DNA of 63,059 bases from Scytalidium lignicola (Eukaryota; Ascomycota; Leotiomycetes). Each line of letters begins with the position of its first letter. Within the stretch, counting starts at the first letter, position 1. Where the stretch lies: NCBI GenBank assembly GCA_002812745.2, contig NCSJ02000249.1, positions 1 to 63,059 on the forward strand, written 5' to 3'. The notes under the pieces were generated by a model, which saw nothing but the letters and a program-made list of their open reading frames with translations, was not told where the DNA came from and made no database searches. The position numbers and the translations under genes were made by a program. Shown here one piece after another: positions 11,710-23,269 of this stretch.

Positions 11710-13278
11710 ATAAGTACAGAACTACGTAGCATCAGTCCCAAAACTAGACCGCCAATGCCGTTTGGTGTTTTGTTTACGGCGTCGTGAGTATTTCAGTACT
11801 CTCCACATAGACCCTCACATCGTGATAGATAATTACACTAGCCAAAGACTACTATACAACTAATCACCGCCAGGGCAATTCTTGCCGGCCGTGGACTTCC
11901 TAACTAGCTTCACAAGGCATTTTTCTCACTTTAGCCATCGACTCCTCTAAAAATACAGGATTAACATTTATCCTTCTTTTACAGTCTGCCTCGAGCCCCT
12001 TTATGTTGTTACCCTACCAGAATGCTTCCAAATCAACCTTTTGCTTATTTTTATTCATTCCCTATAGCGGAACATCAACAACTGCCGATGCCGTCTCCAG
12101 CATAGAAAAATTGTTGAGAAAAGCCCACTACCGGTAATCAAGATATCGTCACCCTTTCTCCACTTCAGTGTTACAAATTTCCCCCTTTAGCACCCATGTT
12201 CAAAGCGTTTAAATGCGAATCTTAAACGCTAGCTCGAACTAGTACAATCATCAGGAGCAAAGATTTGTCATCTCCTTGTAATTCCGCGTGCTCTTTTCTT
12301 CGATGCGAGATACATTGCGATAATAAACATGAACGAGAAACGAGACATTTTTCCAAAACAATAGTCCGAAACGAGACTCAACCGAAAAGCACCAGCCACA
12401 AGGTGAAGAAGCGCACGAGATCTGAGTCTCGTCTAGGTTACCTTCATACTTCCCATGGCAGCCCTCAGAACTTTATGTTGAGAATAATGCAGACTATGCT
12501 AAGCTTCATGCTGCGCCACGTCAGCACTAACCAAAACTCATTCTCAGATCGTGTCCGTACCAGTATTTATAGAACCCAGATCTGCATTTTGCCGAGAACG
12601 GCAATCCTTTCGAGCCGCGGCATCCAAGCATTTCACCGCCTCCTGATGGATCAAGTCTTGCAATTTGAGATTTGAAACTCAATAATATTGCATTAGAAAT
12701 GGATTTATAAACTTACTGTAGCTCATTTCAATCAAGATCTGAACTGAGTAGCGACAAGAATAATGCAAGCCTAGTGTCGTGTGAACTGCCATTTGGGAAA
12801 TGGATAAATAGAATGGTTCCAATTTTCTGGTTGCAGCCTGAGNAAAAAAAAATTCCATCAAAGGCTTTCATATCCCTTCCATACGAGAAATGACTTCGAT
12901 GTTAAGAGGTTCATATAACCACATCGAAACCTAGTTAGGTACAAAGGTAGGTTGCATATTTCATAATTTTAACCCTTTTGAATACAAACAACGACAAAAG
13001 AGATGAAATAATTTGGATTTACTGTATTGCCACTCAGAATATCATTGAGCCATTGAAAAATGAATGTCTTCACTTCCATATAGATCAGTCACGTGGTAAT
13101 GTGGCTGTACGGTAATCGGCGTGAGGCTGACTTCCAACAACCAACCGAAGGAAGCCTAACACTATAGCAAGATGAATATCTTGGTCCCTTCGTTCATACT
13201 CCTTAGCAAGTTTTGTCTTGAAATGATGTAACACCTTCATAACCAGCAGTCTTGTCCAAATTGGAGGAAATCCCAATT

Positions 13279-14852
13279 ATGAAGGGCGCAACAGGTTCGA
13301 AAGCAGAAGACAATATCATCCCAGAGACAAGGCTGTCTGAGCCACCCAGCTCACAAGAGGTGCATGTTCAACAGTCGGATTCAACCCAATTTGATTTGAG
13401 CGAATCCACAGAGTCAAATGAGCCGCGATACAATAACACTCAGCTAGAGCTCCAATCGCCACCTCCATATGAGTCAGTAGCCAATGCGATTCATACATTA
13501 GAAAAACAATATCACAAAGATGTACTATTTTTGCAAGATAGTGATGTCACTAGTTCATGCAAGGGATATGAAAGTGCCATGCGCCAGCACTTTGAACTAG
13601 ACACTGAGAATCTCTCAAAGCTCTCACTTTGGGTAAGGCGACGGCGAAGTCCATGTTCATTAAATATACAAATATAAAGAGTGGAAAATAGCTAACCACA
13701 CCTTTCCAGGCCCTTTTGAAAGCAGCCATTAATCTAGATCTTCCGATACACTACAATGAACCACTATCTCACATGCAGAAGCTCGCGCTGGATCTCAAAA
13801 ATGCAAATCTCCTCGATATCGCAGCAGGACTAAAAGACTCCGCAAAGCGAATGGTCTACGTGACTGCCTTTGCTCTGAGCAAATATATTTCATCAACAGG
13901 AGAATACACCAAGCCGCTCAACCCCCTCCTAGGCGAAACCTATGAATTCGCGGATCCGAAGGGAAGATATCGGTTCTTTGCAGAGCAAGTCAGACACCAC
14001 TCTCCAAACACCGCTGTCTGTGCCGAGTCCCTAAACTGGACGTTCTTTGGAGAGGCTGACCCAAAGACTCTCATGCACGGTCGATCTTTGGATATTCGCC
14101 CTAGAGGAACTTGGTTCGTAAGATTAAGGACACCTTCCGGTAGCACAGAGGTATACACGTGGACGAAACCGACTCTGTACGTTAAACTTGGCCTAGTTTC
14201 TGGCGCGCCGATAATAGAGCGGTATGATCCGATAGAAGTCAAGAACTGGACCACGGGGGAAGTGGGTAGTATGAGCGGAGCCAAAATGTCTTATTCGCAG
14301 GAGTTCAGCGGGAAGGTGGTTGATGCTCACGGCCAGACACGGTATACGATGTATGGGCGGTGGAATGGTGGGATTTACGCCTGTGCAGCAGAGGAGAGTG
14401 GGAATGGGCCACGTAATAGCGGCTCCTCAGATTCTAAACCCCAGGATTTCATGGTATTGGAAACAAGCCAGAGACCTGAAGAAACCTCAGCATCTCACCT
14501 ACAACCCTTCCTAGCCGCGCTCAACGATTGCCCTGATAATCTTCGACCCTATTTACCACCCACAGATACACGACTACGACCGGATCAACGAGCTCTGGAA
14601 AATAGACAGTACGGACTTGCTGCGACGGAGAAACACCGGATTGAAGAGCTACAAAGGGAGAGAGCGCGTCAACGGCAGATCGTAGATCTAGAATATGTCC
14701 CGCGTTGGTTTAAGCGGGTTAAGTGTGATGTGACAGGTGAGGAGTATTGGGAATTTGATAGGAGTTATTGGAAGGAGAGGGAGATGGCGGCAGCAGATGG
14801 GGGCCGGAGGTGGAAGGCGGTGGGGGATATATTTAGTGATGGATTGGTGTAA
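13279..14852 (+). CDS. oxysterol-binding protein (ORP/Osh family, short type)
   Basis: Two exons, 13279-13632 and 13710-14852, with a 77-nt intron (TGG|GTAAGG ... TTTCCAG|GCC), giving about 498 residues. The first ATG in frame is 13279 (MKGATGSKAED). The first 100 residues are disordered. The ORD domain (about 115-480) starts SLWALLKAAINLDLPIHYNEP and contains NPLLGETYEF. The family fingerprint EQVSHHPP appears as EQVRHHSP: the two His that bind phosphoinositide phosphate are kept, but the second-last Pro is Ser and the first Ser is Arg. The C-terminus has the usual WFKR/YWEFDRSYWKERE region. There is no PH domain, ankyrin repeat or membrane segment. Family members move sterol and PI4P between ER and other membranes at contact sites. 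The closest yeast type would be the short Osh proteins. Confident on family; the specific ligand is unknown. Confidence 0.92.
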
Positions 14853-15051
14853 ATAACTCAACGATACTGACTTTGTTTATGAAAATGAGGGTTCATGTCG
14901 TTGTTCTTTTCTTTTTCTTTGTTCGTTTATAGTTTCATGGATAGGACTATAAAGAGACGGATATGTATTATGATATGCAATAAAAGTCACCGTCTTATAA
15001 CCATTTTTAATTGTGTTGGACTTTAACAGAACTTGTGATAACTCTTGTGCC

Positions 15052-16070
15052 GCCGAGCGTTATAGTGATGAATTTCGGTCTTGAGACTCGCAACATAAAC
15101 TCATGTACCCATACGCTCTGCAATCCCTCACGCCGAGTGATATAGCGCTGGTTTTCGCTCAACAGACACGCAACGCAAAAGCAGAAGTCAGTTCTCGACC
15201 GAATCATCGTACAATCACCCTAGAATTATCCTAGAGTTCCATTCCGAGCATTATAGCGCTGAGTGTCGCTCAACAGACATGCAACGCAAAAGTAGAAGCC
15301 GGTTCCTGACAGAAGCATCCATGCCGAGCATTATAGCGCTGAGTTTCGCTCGACAGATACGCAACGTAATGCCAATATCTTCAAAGGTAAAAGTAATTAT
15401 TACAACAACGCATGCCGAGAGATATAGTGATGGTTCTCGCTGTCTAGATCTGCAACATTAAGTAACTATAGCTACAGTCGTGAAGCCATTCTGCCGAGTG
15501 TTATAGCGCTGGTTTTAACTATCAGATATACAACGTTAGGCTATATCTAGAAGGCGATGTGTTTCTAGAATTAATGTTAAACCAATATAACTTTAAGCTT
15601 CAATTATCAGAGATGCAGTGTAAGTTACTATACTTGTAGACTCCATGTTAAGTGATAGACATGGATTCTACTATCACGAAGAAGTACAACTGAATATTAC
15701 TAACGGTTTTGAAAAACTCTGTGCGTGTTTAACTGTTAAATACATAACGTAAAAGCTGGGTTTTAAAGAGAGCTCGTGCAAAAGGATTATCGTGGTAGAT
15801 TCCGTCACCTAGAGATGCTGAGCGTTACAATTGAAATTCTTTTTTTAACAAAGAGAAAATAACGGAAAGGGAGGGGGAATAATTTTTTCAAAGGAAAATC
15901 TCAAAGAACATGACGAGCATTATAGTGACGATTCTCGCTATATAGATGTACAGCATTTTTGACTGCGCTTTTACAGATATCATGCCCAGCATTATAGTGA
16001 TATTTCTCGCTGTATAGATGTGCAACGTTTTAACTGTGCCTTTACAGATATCATGCTGAGTTTGCAAGGC
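15052..16070. repeat. degenerate tandem array, period about 80 bp
   Basis: At least eight copies of a core of about 43 bp (GCCGAGCATTATAGCGCTG followed by a TTTCGCTC..CAGA..GCAACG tail) start near 15052, 15132, 15242, 15323, 15414, 15493, 15912 and 15983. Weaker partial copies lie near 15720, 15816 and 16053. Start-to-start distances are mostly 71-91 bp (one of 110), and the linkers of copies 2 and 3 are also alike (AAAAGCAGAAGTCAG / AAAAGTAGAAGCCGG). So this is a decayed tandem satellite, not dispersed copies. The core can pair GAGC with GCTC and contains the palindrome AGCGCT. No open frame runs through it. It lies between the 3' ends of the oxysterol-binding and F-box genes. Confidence 0.8.
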
Positions 16071-16462
16071 CAAAAGTGCTACTGAATCCAGGAATCTTGG
16101 ACGTTGTTTTATGTGATGATTGTCTTGACTAAAGTATTTATAGTTGAGTATAAAGTTTCTAGGAAGCGCACAGCTTCGCTGCAGATTGCTACTAGAACTC
16201 CAGACTCTCTAATGATAAGGCTAAGTTAAGTTCAAATATCTTTTTATAGCTAAAATCTACTCATATCTTCTTTTGTACCGAAAGGCTAAAGGATGCAGTT
16301 TATACAGCCGGAAACTTCACACTAGATCCGGCCCTGAACGCGCTCTCTGTATGTGTTAAATCATTCAAGACGCATTGCTAAAGCTGATACAGAGCTCAAC
16401 TTAGTATGTGCCTAAACCCATGGTTAGAGTCCATCCTTTAAAAGCACATGTGCAATGCGACT

Positions 16463-19098
16463 TTAACTCACAAATGACTTTGTTTCCCAGGAAAAGCAAC
16501 TTGCTTTGGCAAACGACATGACAATGCCGATAAGAACCATGCCATGGGGAGCATGAAGGGTATTCCAGTTTCTTGCTTCTTCTTCTCCCCAATATATCTC
16601 ACGGTCTCGATTAGTTCGCAGCTGAGAGTGGCGAATTGGTATTAGCTCTATGTTTTGGTAGTGTAATAGATGTGATGAGCAATAGATAAAAATATACAAT
16701 TTCCCCTTACCTTAATAGCCTTGGGTGCCTCGTGTTGAGCGATGGAAATTTCAGTTACCACTTCTCCTCCGGCCCCATCTATATCGAAATTCACGCAATG
16801 TTCTTCAAGCCAATCACTCCCATCTGACTCCTTGCGAATTCCAATTATGCGCCGCTGCTCATGATGATTGTTGGTGAAGTCAGCTCTGATGCCGCACAGA
16901 TCATGGATTGGCCGGGTCTGACTCTGGTGATTTGCGTCCCATCCAGAGAGGGTACCTCCTATAATTACATATCCCGTCAGCCGTACAAGGGATCGTAATT
17001 CATGTTGATCTTTAGCCCATATCAACGCTTCGTGCGGGACAATTTCGTTGGGGCCCGCATCTGTAAGACTCTCGCGGCTGTGAGGGTTAATGGTTACCAG
17101 CTCTATTCCGGGAGATGCCCAGATTCTTGATTGCAGAATGTTACGATAGTCCTCCCTCCAGAGATATTTCTCAAGAAGAGGCATTTCCGGGGAGATGAAA
17201 TCCGATGTAGGAATCGTGTAATCATCTATTCCTGGACTTGGAGCTTGGAGCAGGCCCAAGCTTATGATTTTGTCGTTTTCTCGAATTGGCTAGTAGAGAT
17301 AGTCAACTGATGTTTGTCTTGGTTTTCGGTCAGGAAATAATAGAATATATGAACTTATGCTTACTCCGACCTGCCCCTCAACTCCAACAATGACTAGGTC
17401 ACTGGAAGCAAGCAGAGGACGCATTGAATAGCCCATGTCGGTCTGGCCTAGGTGAACTTCCCTGCCATTATTGAAATGCACCTAAACAATTGGTCATTTT
17501 TAATTCAAAGTTCACAGCAAAGGCAACTTTTGACAGCAGCATACCGTGATTCCTCTTGGAGAAGTGCTCGAGCGAACTAGATCTTGTGGGCCCCCTGCAT
17601 GCAATGGCCGACTGGCATCACAGAGATCAATTTCAGGGATATGAAGAATAAGCCCACTGATCCATTCGCTCTTCTCAATCATGGTGACCTGCTTCGATAC
17701 CGTGCTTAGAGAATCGTCTCTACCAAATAGCCTCCGCTGGCCACTCGGTGCTACAGATATCCCTACCAACGAGTCTTCTTCGTCCCAGAACGTTTCTAAT
17801 ACATTTTCTTGAGCATAAACTTCATCCCATGAGTGTATCCAGAAAGTTGCCATGAGATCTTTCTTATTAGGAACAGGGCAGGCAACTATTGGCATAAATG
17901 CACACACCGCTTCCTGACGGATCATCTGCTCGATAAATCCAGATGCTGGCGCATCTGTTTTCCACCACCTCGTAAAATATGCATTTGCAAGCTGTTCACA
18001 GACCCCCCAGATACGCCGTCGATTAGCAATCGACATATAAGGGCTACTCATATAAGTCCTAGGTGTAGTTTCCTTAGATGCCCATCGGAATAGTCCCATC
18101 ATGTTCTTACCTTCCATAATCTGAGGGTTATCAAGCAGACCTTGGACTTCAAAAAACCATGGCATTGTTCGTTTAATACGTTGCCTCCAAAAGTCATCGT
18201 TATGATTTAGGACGGAGTACAGTTGCCTGGAAGCCATGACGAGATCGAGGATAGACTTGGAAGGTAGAAGGAGGCAGATTCTATAGAGAACATCATACGG
18301 GAGCTTCTCGAACGGATCGTGTGTGACGCGTGCTGTGAGAGTATGATACAAAAGTGGAAGTTTGAAATCAGTGCTTGCAAATATAGCCGTTATAATATCA
18401 GCTATATCTGGTGTGGGTGCTGGATTACTGGCAAAGATCTCCTCCCCATCATTCGAATTCCAGAACTGTTCTCCTGGCGGCTCAGGACTGCCGTAATCCA
18501 CACTGAGACGATTTGCATAATCCTCAGTCGCCTCGTGAAAAACAGCAAACACCAGATCCTTGTTGATGCGGCTAATATCAGATGTTCCAGTCAAGACTCG
18601 GGCAAGAAGTTCATAGCAGCACCAGTGGAACGGAAAGACGGGACCCTCATGCTCATGGTTGAAGTAGCAGGAGAGTGAGCCTGGTCCGTCGAAATTTGGG
18701 TCATCACCAGGTTCCACATTGACATTGCCATAATCATCATATGAGCCTTGCCCAGAAATATAGGATCTAGGATTTTAGCCGATAAGTTATTGCCTTACGT
18801 GTATCGAGGCGCTGCACCAAGTTGCTTACTTTGTTACCCCAGGAGCAGCTGCATTGAACCCTAGGACATGAAGGAAAAATGTCCATTTGACATCTTCTTC
18901 ACTAATAATTTCGGGGTCATAGCCGTACTCACTGTCACTATCATCCTCCTGCGATACTTCTTCCTGCTCCGCTACTTGGATATGTCCTTGTTCTCGTTGT
19001 CGCTGGAGTCGGATTTGTGCGCGCTTGGATCTCTTGGAAATCTGAACTCCACAGAAAGGACCACCGCAGATGGCACAATAACAATCCCAAGATCCCAT
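16463..19098 (-). CDS. fungal F-box protein
   Basis: Five exons: 19098-18830, 18766-17545, 17481-17365, 17289-16711 and 16621-16463; introns of 63, 63, 75 and 89 nt, all GT-AG and frame-consistent; about 781 residues. The start MGSWDCYCAICGGPF is typical of this fungal family and its CxxC pair may bind metal. An acidic stretch follows (EEVSQEDDSDSEYGYDPE). The F-box is near residues 241-286 (DPFEKLPYDVLYRICLLLPSKSILDLVMASRQLY). The C-terminal half is a conserved beta-rich region ending LRTNRDREIYWG..APHGMVLIGIVMSF. I chose the last acceptor (CTCTCAG) because it joins AIK to LRTNRDRE as in the family. By family, it recruits a substrate to an SCF ubiquitin ligase via Skp1; the substrate is unknown. 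The last exon's boundary is the least certain. Confidence 0.88.
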
Positions 19099-20011
19099 AA
19101 TGCAATACGGAAGAGAGTGGCGGAGGATTCAATTCTGAATTCAAAAGCCAGTTCTCACCGTTGTGATATTTATTAGCAGATAAAGTAGCGGGCTATCCCA
19201 CGGACCAACGTGTCTTCGGCTAGCCGTATCTAGGGCATACCAAGTTGTAGGTTTACGTCAAAACTTTGAAATTGACGAAACCCATTTTGGTCATGATTAG
19301 GCTCGATAGCAGCTGATTGATTGATTAATTGCTTACTTTTGATTGTTGATCAGTTAGTGTATGTCACCGTAGAATATATTGGGAGAATTATAATCTTTTT
19401 ATTGAATAGTGGCCTACAGGTGCCTATAGGTGCCTACAGGCAACCTCTGTAAAGCTGTAATACGGCCCATAATATGACCGAGTTATAGGCCCCTATATAT
19501 GTGGCCATACTTGCCCACCGTACAGTAGTTAGTTTAGTAGTTATTTAGTCAATCTATTCTATGGGGACCTACTTCAGATCGGTGCAATTAGTTTGTGTAA
19601 CATTTTTTAAAGTTAACTACTTTAAAAAGCTCTCATAATCATTCATCTTATACGTATTCTATTATTATAAGATTAAATATTATCGTAAAATCATCAAAAC
19701 TATTGATATTTTTGTCATTATTAGATATAATAATTATGTCTCTTAGGCAAATAAGGATGGAATATATATATGATTTTATGATCAGCCGAGAGGGTGTTGC
19801 AGGTGATCTAATACAGACGCAGAAACACAGAATGGGTGCTAAGCCAGAGTGGAGGGGAGAATATTAGGTCCTAAAGAGCGAATGTTCTGTGATCGGTTTA
19901 CTTGGGATAAGAACAATCGAACCTCTAGATAGTATTCTCTACCTGCGATTTTTTAAAGCATTCCTCCTTTAATCTATACACTAGAGTCTCAGTTGATAAT
20001 TCCTCGAAGAT
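19099..20011. other. intergenic, F-box promoter plus a dispersed repeat
   Basis: Holds the F-box gene promoter on its left and the dispersed repeat described at 19400-19585. The rest is AT-rich and without coding signal. Confidence 0.45.
19400..19585 (+). repeat. dispersed repeat, copy 1 (inverted relative to 46622-46803)
   Basis: Sequence around GCCTACAGGCAACC, GCTGTAATACGG, GTGGCCATACTTGCCCAC and TATTCTATGG is matched in order, on the opposite strand, at 46622-46803. The ends are not exact. GCCTACAGG/GCCTATAGG is repeated three times at the left edge. No coding capacity; it could be a MITE or LTR fragment. Confidence 0.75.
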
Positions 20012-20470
20012 TTAAAGTCCTGAATTAAGCTCTATGCCATGTGCGCTTAGTTCTTCCTGATATTTTGCCTGATCTGCAGCTTTTCCTTTAATAAGTTTTC
20101 GCAGTTTCCATTTGACTTTGAAGAATGATTTGACTCTTTCAGCGAGATCATTATTACCATGATAGTTGTAATCTAGACGTCAGTATAAGTATCATTGATA
20201 GATGCCAATGACAAAAGCCCTACTACGATGAGAATGGAATTTCTAGACTCAAGAAGGCTCCATATTTCAGAGAGTAAATGCCATTTTGGGGTAGCAAATA
20301 GAGATTTACGGATTGCAACTCTATTCCTAAACTTGGTAACCTCCTTTAGGTAGTCTTCCTGGGCAAAATATTGGCGAATCCCATCTAGCCCAAATCCGGT
20401 GAGCTAGGTAGGTGGCACGAAAAGTTGTGCAGGAACTATCCTACTCCATTCCCAATCTAGGATTGCAAAA
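20012..20470 (-). pseudogene. aminoglycoside-phosphotransferase-like (APH) C-terminal relic
   Basis: The minus strand reads ILDWEWSRIVPAQLFVPPT, then TAG, then LTGFGLDGIRQYFAQEDYL and on through a conserved tail to YTDV. A frameshift follows and the tail resumes as NYHGNNDLAERVKSFFK, ending at a stop at 20012. ILDWEWS is the metal-binding Asp segment of fungal APH/choline-kinase-fold proteins, and PPTWLTG is their usual next motif, so the TAG replaces Trp (TGG to TAG). The ATP-binding N-lobe is absent; the homology breaks off at about 20470 beside a small hairpin sequence. Clearly non-functional. Confidence 0.75.
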
Positions 20471-20475
20471 AGATA

Positions 20476-20529
20476 GTACTAGCAAATGGTAGTACCAGAG
20501 AAAAGGAGGCACTAGCCTTTTGCTAGTAC
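20476..20529. repeat. inverted repeat GTACTAGCAAA, 11-bp arms
   Basis: GTACTAGCAAA (20476-20486) and its inverse (20519-20529) enclose a 32-base loop that holds a further CTAG copy. It sits exactly where the APH homology ends, so it may mark the edge of an inserted element (about 20474-20730) or a deletion scar. Confidence 0.6.
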
Positions 20530-20896
20530 AAGTAGATAGTTGGCAGCAGCAAACGAACGGCACCCGCAGGTGGATGGCAACAGGAAATAGATAGACTTTT
20601 TTTTGGCTAGCTGCCTCTTTCCCTGAGCCAATCCCAATTTAAATGCTACGCTCCGGCCTATATTTAATAGATCTACGGGCCCTAAAACACAGAACAAATT
20701 CATATCATGAGCATAGCTATACAGTCGCTAGCGGGTTGCTGACCGGCTGCTGGATGAGATCATGGTTGACAGGATACGGTCGCTGCAGGAGTGGATGCGA
20801 AAGGCGAATGTTGATGAACGTCACTAGCACGTATGTCAAGAAGCCTGGGAGAGTGTGACGGTCTGGAAAAGCCTGGATTTATTCTGAAGAACTTTT

Positions 20897-23047
20897 TCAT
20901 ATGATAGCCCATTGTTTCCATGGCACAGCAGTCCAGAACCTGGCAGTGTTGTCACCTGGATCATGATATTCACCTAGCCTTATCCTTCTAAAGCATCCAT
21001 CGCCAACCGCTTCAAGAATGAGCCCCATTAGTCCTCCGTGTGCCCTACGGCGACCCAATTTCAGGAGAAAACACCCCTTGAATAAATTTCCAAACTCGTC
21101 ACCGGTCCCAAGAAGGTTTTGGCTCATTGTTGGTTTGTCCAGATTGAATTTGAACCCATCTCGAACCTTGTACTTGATCAATTCTGGCTGCAAATCCTGG
21201 AGAAGAACTGCTTGGGCCCCAAGAACGAGAATGCCAGCTTGCAAACGTCCAAAGGGAGCCTTGGCATCTAACGGTGTAACCGTGCAACTGATAATTGTCG
21301 CGACGGGGTATGGTAAACTATGCGCATTCACAGGACACCAAGGAGACATCCATGACCATGTAGGCGCCGTGTAAACAGGAACAGAATAGGATATAGGCAC
21401 CGGAGGGTCAGATGGTACGCAGTACCATGCCATACTTTCTGCAAGGCATGATTTCCAGTGGCCAGCAAGACATGTGTCCTGCCAAACTTGGGACAGGTCA
21501 TTGATTATGCCTGCCATTGCGTACCATCGATCTTCATTGAGGGTGAATTGTCGTCTGCTATAGTTGTGTATGAACGAGATCCAGATTCTTGCACGTTCTT
21601 CTTTGGTATTGAAGACATTGTCGGAACTATGAAGCCCGAACACGGAACTGGGCAGTCTGGTGATATCATCAGGATGATACTGTCGGGAGCTCGGGAGCAC
21701 TGGATCAACTTGCACCTGTTGGCATTGCCACAAAACTTCTGTGTGGCTAAAAAGAAGAAGCCTTGGAGAGAGTAGAAACTCTTGGAGAGTCCATCCTCGG
21801 GTGTCCAAAAGATGAATGCCATGGTCTGAATGGGTTCCAGGATATGGCAAGTGAGTGACCGGGGCAAGCTTGATAGAGCATTTTCTGTGGTTTGGCAGTA
21901 TGAACGGCATTAGAGCACCATCCAGAGGCTGAACCTCTCGAATGAAGCCATCAAAGGCTGTTGCCGCTTCCAATGCCGCAATTGTGATACGGGCATTCTT
22001 GTAGATCCTCCCCATCTTATTTATTTCAGCACTCTTGTCTTCGACGCTATCCTGGATAATACACAACGCATCAACCCACAAATATTGAATCTGGAGACCC
22101 CTCGTAATTCTGATAGCATCCCGTATCGTTTTTGGCAATAATGACTCTGGTATCTTGCTCTGAAAGGCAGCGATAGAGCTGGTGGTGGTGATAACTTGTT
22201 GTTCCACCCCCCAGCAATAACTCAAAGCTGCGTATTGTGCTTTCTCGTTGTGTTTAGACACATGCAATCTGAGTGGAAACAAACCTACTGATTGCCCAAC
22301 ATCGATAACCCGTGTGGGAAGACTCGAAACTGATTTCTTTGGACATTGTTGATGGTGTTTCTCACACTCTTGTATTTGTCGGACCGATTCATTCAATAGC
22401 CATTGACTATCCATTCCCGCCTTGAGTGGGGCAAGATACGGAAATGTTCGAACGGTATCTATAGAATTCTTGAGTCAGCAGACGCTTGTCATGACAACAA
22501 AAGGCTTTCAAAGTACCCTACCTCGAATAGAGAACAGGCGGATGTTCGTAAGTAGATGGAACTGCTGATCCCGCGTTTTGGAATTCATAACTGATACTTC
22601 AAGCGACTGAATCCTGAGTATACGTTCAGGATACTTGGGAGGGTTTCGCTGAAGTGGTGCCTTTGATTCCTCTCCCAGAGAGGCTCTGAGCCGCAAAGGC
22701 TCACTCTTACGACTCTCAAGATCCTGTATTCGCTGATGAAGGGCCGCACAAAGCTTACAGCCGGCATCCTTCCCCTTGTGGACTTCTCTTGGCTTAAGGT
22801 GTGTATATCCTTCGCTCGATAGCAGAGCCTCGAGATGCAACCGATCCGAAAATATGGGCTTGCATCGTGGGCAGAGGCCATCAGACTCGCAGGCCCGGCG
22901 CAGCTGTTGAGTCTGCCGAAGTCCTGAAGGCCCAGCGTCCTCGTCCTCGTCCTGAGATCTCCAAGGGCGTCGTCCATCAATCTCATCGAAAATATCTAGA
23001 GGTCGTTGGATAATATATAGAGGTTGTTCGATAAGATCTAGAGGTTG
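20897..23047 (-). CDS. HET-domain protein (heterokaryon incompatibility family), 5' end uncertain
   Basis: The main exon is 22458-20897 and the upstream exon ends at 22522; the intron is 63 nt (GTAGGG...CTATAG), phase 1. The upstream exon has a cysteine-rich opening (DGLCPRCKPIFSDRLHLEALLS, then CKLCAAL) usual for this family. The HET core follows: AALSYCWG, LWVDALCIIQDS, MGRIYKNARITIAAL and RGWTLQEFLLSPRLLLF. The frame is open up to 23047, but I find no in-frame ATG there, so the start may need another exon or has been lost; treat 23047 as an outer bound. The minimum certain product exceeds 600 residues. Family members trigger cell death on non-self recognition or act in innate-type responses. 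A 21-bp tandem repeat and a MITE lie just upstream, which may have rearranged the 5' end. Confidence 0.85.
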
Positions 23048-23050
23048 TTA
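22997..23050. repeat. 21-bp tandem repeat, 2.5 copies
   Basis: TAGAGGTCGTTGGATAATATA is followed by TAGAGGTTGTTCGATAAGATC and a partial third unit. It lies at the 5' end of the HET gene, and its length (a multiple of three) keeps the reading frame open across it. Confidence 0.8.
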
Positions 23051-23269
23051 GCGACGAAAAGAGAGTTCATAGCCATGTAATACCTATCGATGACTGGACA
23101 GCGACACCTTTTCCGCGTGATCTTAACGATTTCCGAATCTTTTTTAATAATGAATTGTCACTCATGGTCTCTTTCGACTAGGGTTTACCATTCTCTATTT
23201 CACATTTGCATGGGTGTCAGCGCCAAAATGTGGGGAATGTCTGTGCGGAGAACGGAGTTGTCCGTACCG

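Larger units (their letters stand above)
9373..13278. other. 3.9-kb non-coding region between divergent genes
   Basis: It separates the large minus-strand gene from the oxysterol-binding protein gene, so it holds both promoters. Open frames occur but overlap on several strands and show no motif. Landmarks are a purine tract of GGGAAA/GAGAAA units (10578-10620), a GTAC run (11694-11709) and many short GTAC/CAGTAC words at 10900-11740. One N sits beside a poly-A at about 12843. No tRNA-like or rRNA sequence was recognised. Confidence 0.5.

Noticed and set aside
12843..12843. Ns beside homopolymers (12843, 40514, 41992, 52453, 52905, 61433) as biological features
   Set aside because: Each is a single N next to an A or T run, typical of base-calling or assembly uncertainty.
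15052..16070. CRISPR-like array
   Set aside because: Repeats are imperfect, linkers also resemble each other, and the genome is eukaryotic. It is a decayed tandem satellite.
19870..19935. tRNA candidate on the minus strand (AGGTTCGATTGTT box)
   Set aside because: Only a partial B-box match; no A box, acceptor stem or cloverleaf could be drawn.
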